Positions 6,071 to 8,368 of a stretch of 8,368 nucleotides of DNA are shown here, one piece after another. The DNA is from DATGYC01 sp035298385 (GTDB lineage Bacteria; Bacillota; Sulfobacillia; Symbiobacteriales; Symbiobacteriaceae): NCBI GenBank assembly GCA_035298385.1, contig DATGYC010000151.1, positions 1 through 8,368 on the forward strand, read 5' to 3'. How positions within the stretch are numbered: the first letter of the stretch is position 1; each line of letters begins with the position of its first letter. The position numbers were made by a program, and so were the translations under genes. A model generated the notes under the pieces. The model was not told where the DNA came from. It worked only from the letters and a program-made list of their open reading frames with translations, and did not search any database.

Positions 6071-7348
6071 ATGTACGGTCTGTTGACCCTGCTCCCGCTC
6101 GTCCTGATCCTGTTCCTGCTCTTCCGGCAGTACAACATGATCGTGGCTGGTGTCGCGGGCGCCCTGTGTGCCGCTGCTGTCGCTTGGATCGGCTCCATGA
6201 TGGATCCCGCCCTTCACACCATTGGCATTCCGGCCATGAACAAGTTCATGCTGGACGCCATCCCCGGCATGCTGTCGAACACGGTGCCGATCCTGAACTC
6301 CGCCGTCGCGACCGCTGTGTTCATCTCCGGCGGCTACGCTGCGGCCCTCGCCCTCGCCAAGCGCGGCGTTAAGGGCAAGGTTGAGTTCCTCGCCGTCTTC
6401 ATCGTCCTGCTCCAGGGCCTGGCTACCTACATGTCCGGCATCGGTGGCGGCACGGCCATGGTCGTGGCCCCGCTTGCCTTCGCTGCCATCGGCGTCATCC
6501 CTGAGGTGATCGCGGCGATGTCGCTCGTCTCGGCGATCGGCTTCTCCACCTCGGCGGCCTCGCTGGAGTCCTCGATCGTGATCAAGTACGCCAAGATCAC
6601 GCTCGACCAGCACGTCTCTTCCACCCGTCCGATCTTCTTCGCCTTCCTGGTGCTTGGTCTGATTCTGGCCTACTATGGCGCCAAGAAGCGCGGCGTCATC
6701 ACCACGGGCGATGCCAACTCGGAGATCGAGTCCCTCTCCACCAAGGAGCTCTGGCTGCACACGATCCCGGCGATCTTCCTGCTCGTCGCGGTCGTCGCCG
6801 GCCCGTTCATCAACAAGTCGATCGGCTGGCCGATCATGGGTCCGCTGGTCTACTCGATGATCACCGTCCTCTTGATCGCCCTGTGCACCAAGTTCAAGCT
6901 GAACCAGGCCTTCAACGCCCTCGTTGACGGCGCCCAGTATATCACCAAGATGCTCTTCGCGGTCGGCATCTTCGTCGGCTTCATCAACATCATCGGTGAG
7001 GTCGGCACCTTCAAGACGATCGCCAACGTGGCTTCGGCCGCTCCGGCTGCCGTCGCCGTGCCGGTGGCCATCCTGGCTGGCTTTGCGATCGGCGTCCCCG
7101 CTGGCGCCTACGTCGGCTCGGTCCTCGCTCTGATCCTGCCGGTCTGCGTCGCTCTCGGCTTCACCCCGATCCAGCTCGCCCTGGTCCTGATGGGCGTCGC
7201 CCTCGGCTCGCAGATGTCCTTCGTCAACATCACGATGCAGGCGCTGTCCGCTGGCTTCAAGCGGCCGATCCTCGACATCGTTAAGGGCAACTCGAAGTGG
7301 ATCCCGATCGGCCTGGCCATCGTGGTCATCCTCGGCTTCGTCCTCTAG
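6071..7348 (+). CDS. multispanning membrane permease, ion-transporter (IT) superfamily-like
   Basis: A 425-aa, very hydrophobic inner-membrane protein with roughly eleven predicted helices and short polar loops, the longest around 202-230. Two Gly/Ser-rich re-entrant-type regions lie in its halves: YMSGIGGGTAMVVAPLAFAA (120-139) followed by SLVSAIGFSTSAASLES (151-167), and GFAIGVPAGAYVGSVLALI (337-355) followed by GVALGSQMSFVNITMQALSAG (375-395). This pseudo-twofold layout is that of the IT superfamily (DcuC, CitMHS and GntP-like carriers), but I cannot place it in one family. The gene lies between the carbamate kinase and the amidohydrolase, so it probably imports the substrate of the pathway or exchanges it for an end product. 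It has its own 195-nt leader, which suggests expression separate from, or additional to, the upstream operon. Substrate is unknown. Confidence 0.8.
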   Translation: MYGLLTLLPLVLILFLLFRQYNMIVAGVAGALCAAAVAWIGSMMDPALHTIGIPAMNKFMLDAIPGMLSNTVPILNSAVATAVFISGGYAAALALAKRGVKGKVEFLAVFIVLLQGLATYMSGIGGGTAMVVAPLAFAAIGVIPEVIAAMSLVSAIGFSTSAASLESSIVIKYAKITLDQHVSSTRPIFFAFLVLGLILAYYGAKKRGVITTGDANSEIESLSTKELWLHTIPAIFLLVAVVAGPFINKSIGWPIMGPLVYSMITVLLIALCTKFKLNQAFNALVDGAQYITKMLFAVGIFVGFINIIGEVGTFKTIANVASAAPAAVAVPVAILAGFAIGVPAGAYVGSVLALILPVCVALGFTPIQLALVLMGVALGSQMSFVNITMQALSAGFKRPILDIVKGNSKWIPIGLAIVVILGFVL

Positions 7349-7375
7349 TCCCTACAGATCTCCTAGTTAAATAAG

Positions 7376-7413
7376 CCGGCTGTGGGGGTGAGTGGGTCAT
7401 CTCTCACAGCCGG
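7376..7413 (+). other. strong intergenic hairpin between permease and amidohydrolase
   Basis: CCGGCTGTG (7376-7384) and CACAGCCGG (7405-7413) are perfect 9-bp complementary arms. The stem can extend inward with GGGG (7385-7388) pairing against CTCT (7401-7404) by alternating G-U and G-C pairs. There is no U-run behind the stem, so it is not a classical terminator; it may stabilise the 3' end of the permease message or partly block transcription. The ribosome-binding site of the next gene begins 10 nt further on. Confidence 0.6.
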
Positions 7414-7414
7414 A

Positions 7415-7426
7415 CTCCTTCTGGAG
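7415..7426 (+). promoter_or_regulatory. small hairpin that can mask the amidohydrolase ribosome-binding site
   Basis: CTCC (7415-7418) can pair with GGAG (7423-7426) across a TTCT loop. GGAGG (7423-7427) is the Shine-Dalgarno of the amidohydrolase gene, 9 nt before its ATG. The small stem starts two bases after the large hairpin ends, so the two could stack. With only 4 bp it would be weak alone. Confidence 0.3.
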
Positions 7427-7436
7427 GTGCGCTACC

Positions 7437-8368
7437 ATGGATCTGATTCTGCGCAACGTATTGCTTCAGGATAACGAGCCCCTGGTTGACATCGGCGTCA
7501 AGGATGGCAAGATCGTGGCGATCGAGCCGAACCTGAACGCCAAGGCCGCGGAGGAGATCGACGGCGAGGGCCGGGTCGTCATCCCGGGTCTGGTCGAGTC
7601 CCATATTCACCTAGATAAGGCGCTGGTGGCGGACCGCAAGGCGAACCGCTCCGGTACCCTGTGGGAGGCGCTCTCGGTCACGGCCGAGTTGAAGCCGACC
7701 TTCACCAAGGAGGATATCTACGACCGGGCGAAGCGGGCACTGCTGATGGAGATCGCTGCCGGCACGACGCACCTGCGTGCGCACTCGGAGTTCGATCCGA
7801 TCGGTGGTTTCGGCGGCTTTGAGGTCACCATGGCCCTGAAGCAGGAGTTCAAGCACGCGATCGACATCCAGGTCGTCGCCTTCCCGCAGGAGGGCATCAT
7901 CAAGTCCCCGGGTACCGATAAGATGATGATCCAGGCGATGGAGGCCGGTGCCGACGTGGTCGGTGGCGTGCCGTACGTCGAGCCGGACCCGCGCAAGCAT
8001 ATCGACATCATCTTCGAGATCGCCAAGAAGTTCGACAAGGACCTGGATATCCACCAGGACTTCTTCGACAACTGGGAGAACACGACGCTGGAGTACCTCT
8101 GCGACAAGACGCTGGCGGAGGGCTACGTGGGCCGTGTCTCGGTGGGGCATCTGACGGCGCTGGGGGCTCTGACCCCGGAGCAGGCGAAGCCGATCATCGA
8201 GAAGATGGCACAGTGTGAGATGAACGTGATGCCGTTGCCGGCGACGGATCTGCACCTGGGCGGGCGGAAGGATCAGGGGAATGTGCGCCGTGCGCTCGCC
8301 CCGATTCGGGCTCTGCGCGATAGCGGTGTGAACGTCTGCATCGGTTCGAATAACATCCGGAACGCCTT
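7437..8368 (+). CDS. cytosine-deaminase-like amidohydrolase, 3' end beyond the window (partial)
   Basis: The first 310 residues of a metal-dependent amidohydrolase of the cytosine deaminase/AtzC branch; family members are usually about 400-430 aa. An N-terminal beta domain (1-50, MDLILRNVLL to GRVVIPGLVE) leads into the barrel. The first metal motif is HIHLDKA (His56, His58). AFPQEGI (148-154, Gln151) matches the substrate-binding Gln of CodA. The third and fourth metal histidines appear as His206 (DIHQDFFDN) and His238 (VGHLTALG). The CodA catalytic Glu217 position is Phe209, and the Asp313 position is Asn305 (GSNNIRNA), so deamination by the CodA mechanism is doubtful. The ATG is supported by GGAGG at 7423-7427. 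Its company with a carbamoyltransferase and carbamate kinase suggests it prepares a carbamoylated substrate, perhaps by opening or trimming a ring (inference). Confidence 0.87.
   Translation, partial: MDLILRNVLLQDNEPLVDIGVKDGKIVAIEPNLNAKAAEEIDGEGRVVIPGLVESHIHLDKALVADRKANRSGTLWEALSVTAELKPTFTKEDIYDRAKRALLMEIAAGTTHLRAHSEFDPIGGFGGFEVTMALKQEFKHAIDIQVVAFPQEGIIKSPGTDKMMIQAMEAGADVVGGVPYVEPDPRKHIDIIFEIAKKFDKDLDIHQDFFDNWENTTLEYLCDKTLAEGYVGRVSVGHLTALGALTPEQAKPIIEKMAQCEMNVMPLPATDLHLGGRKDQGNVRRALAPIRALRDSGVNVCIGSNNIRNA

Overview
The window is a GC-rich bacterial catabolic locus. All genes are on the + strand and tightly packed, with strong AGGAGG-type Shine-Dalgarno sites and two GTG starts. The protein-coding parts prefer C-ending codons (ATC, GTC, CTC, GCC, GGC). 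The host cannot be named from this alone. It is a bacterium that uses Shine-Dalgarno initiation, and no phage, IS, tRNA, rRNA or CRISPR feature was seen.

Layout: (1) 1-146 is a promoter/operator region with a perfect inverted repeat, followed by a GntR/FadR-type (FCD) regulator at 147-824. (2) 825-990 is a 166-nt spacer with a probable terminator, a second long palindrome that contains a TATAAC -10-like element, and a short repeated element around the next start codon. (3) 991-5875 is a compact four-gene operon: an FdrA/AllF-like protein, a DUF1116/AllG-like protein, a DUF2877/AllH-like protein and a carbamate kinase. Its gene order matches allF-allG-allH-allK of Escherichia coli, where FdrA/YlbE/YlbF (AllFGH) are oxamate carbamoyltransferase (oxamic transcarbamylase). 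(4) 5876-6070 is a structured, partly AT-rich leader before an ion-transporter-type permease at 6071-7348. (5) After an 88-nt spacer with a strong hairpin, a cytosine-deaminase-like amidohydrolase starts at 7437 and runs off the window end.

Working model (inference): the permease imports an N-rich, probably cyclic or ureido compound; the amidohydrolase converts it to a carbamoylated amide or acid; the FdrA/AllG/AllH complex cleaves that with phosphate to give carbamoyl phosphate; carbamate kinase turns carbamoyl phosphate plus ADP into ATP, CO2 and ammonia; and the GntR protein senses an intermediate. No allantoinase or ureidoglycolate enzyme is visible, so the substrate need not be allantoin. 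The most unusual detail is that the amidohydrolase has Phe and Asn where cytosine deaminase has its catalytic Glu and metal-binding Asp, which suggests a non-canonical reaction.
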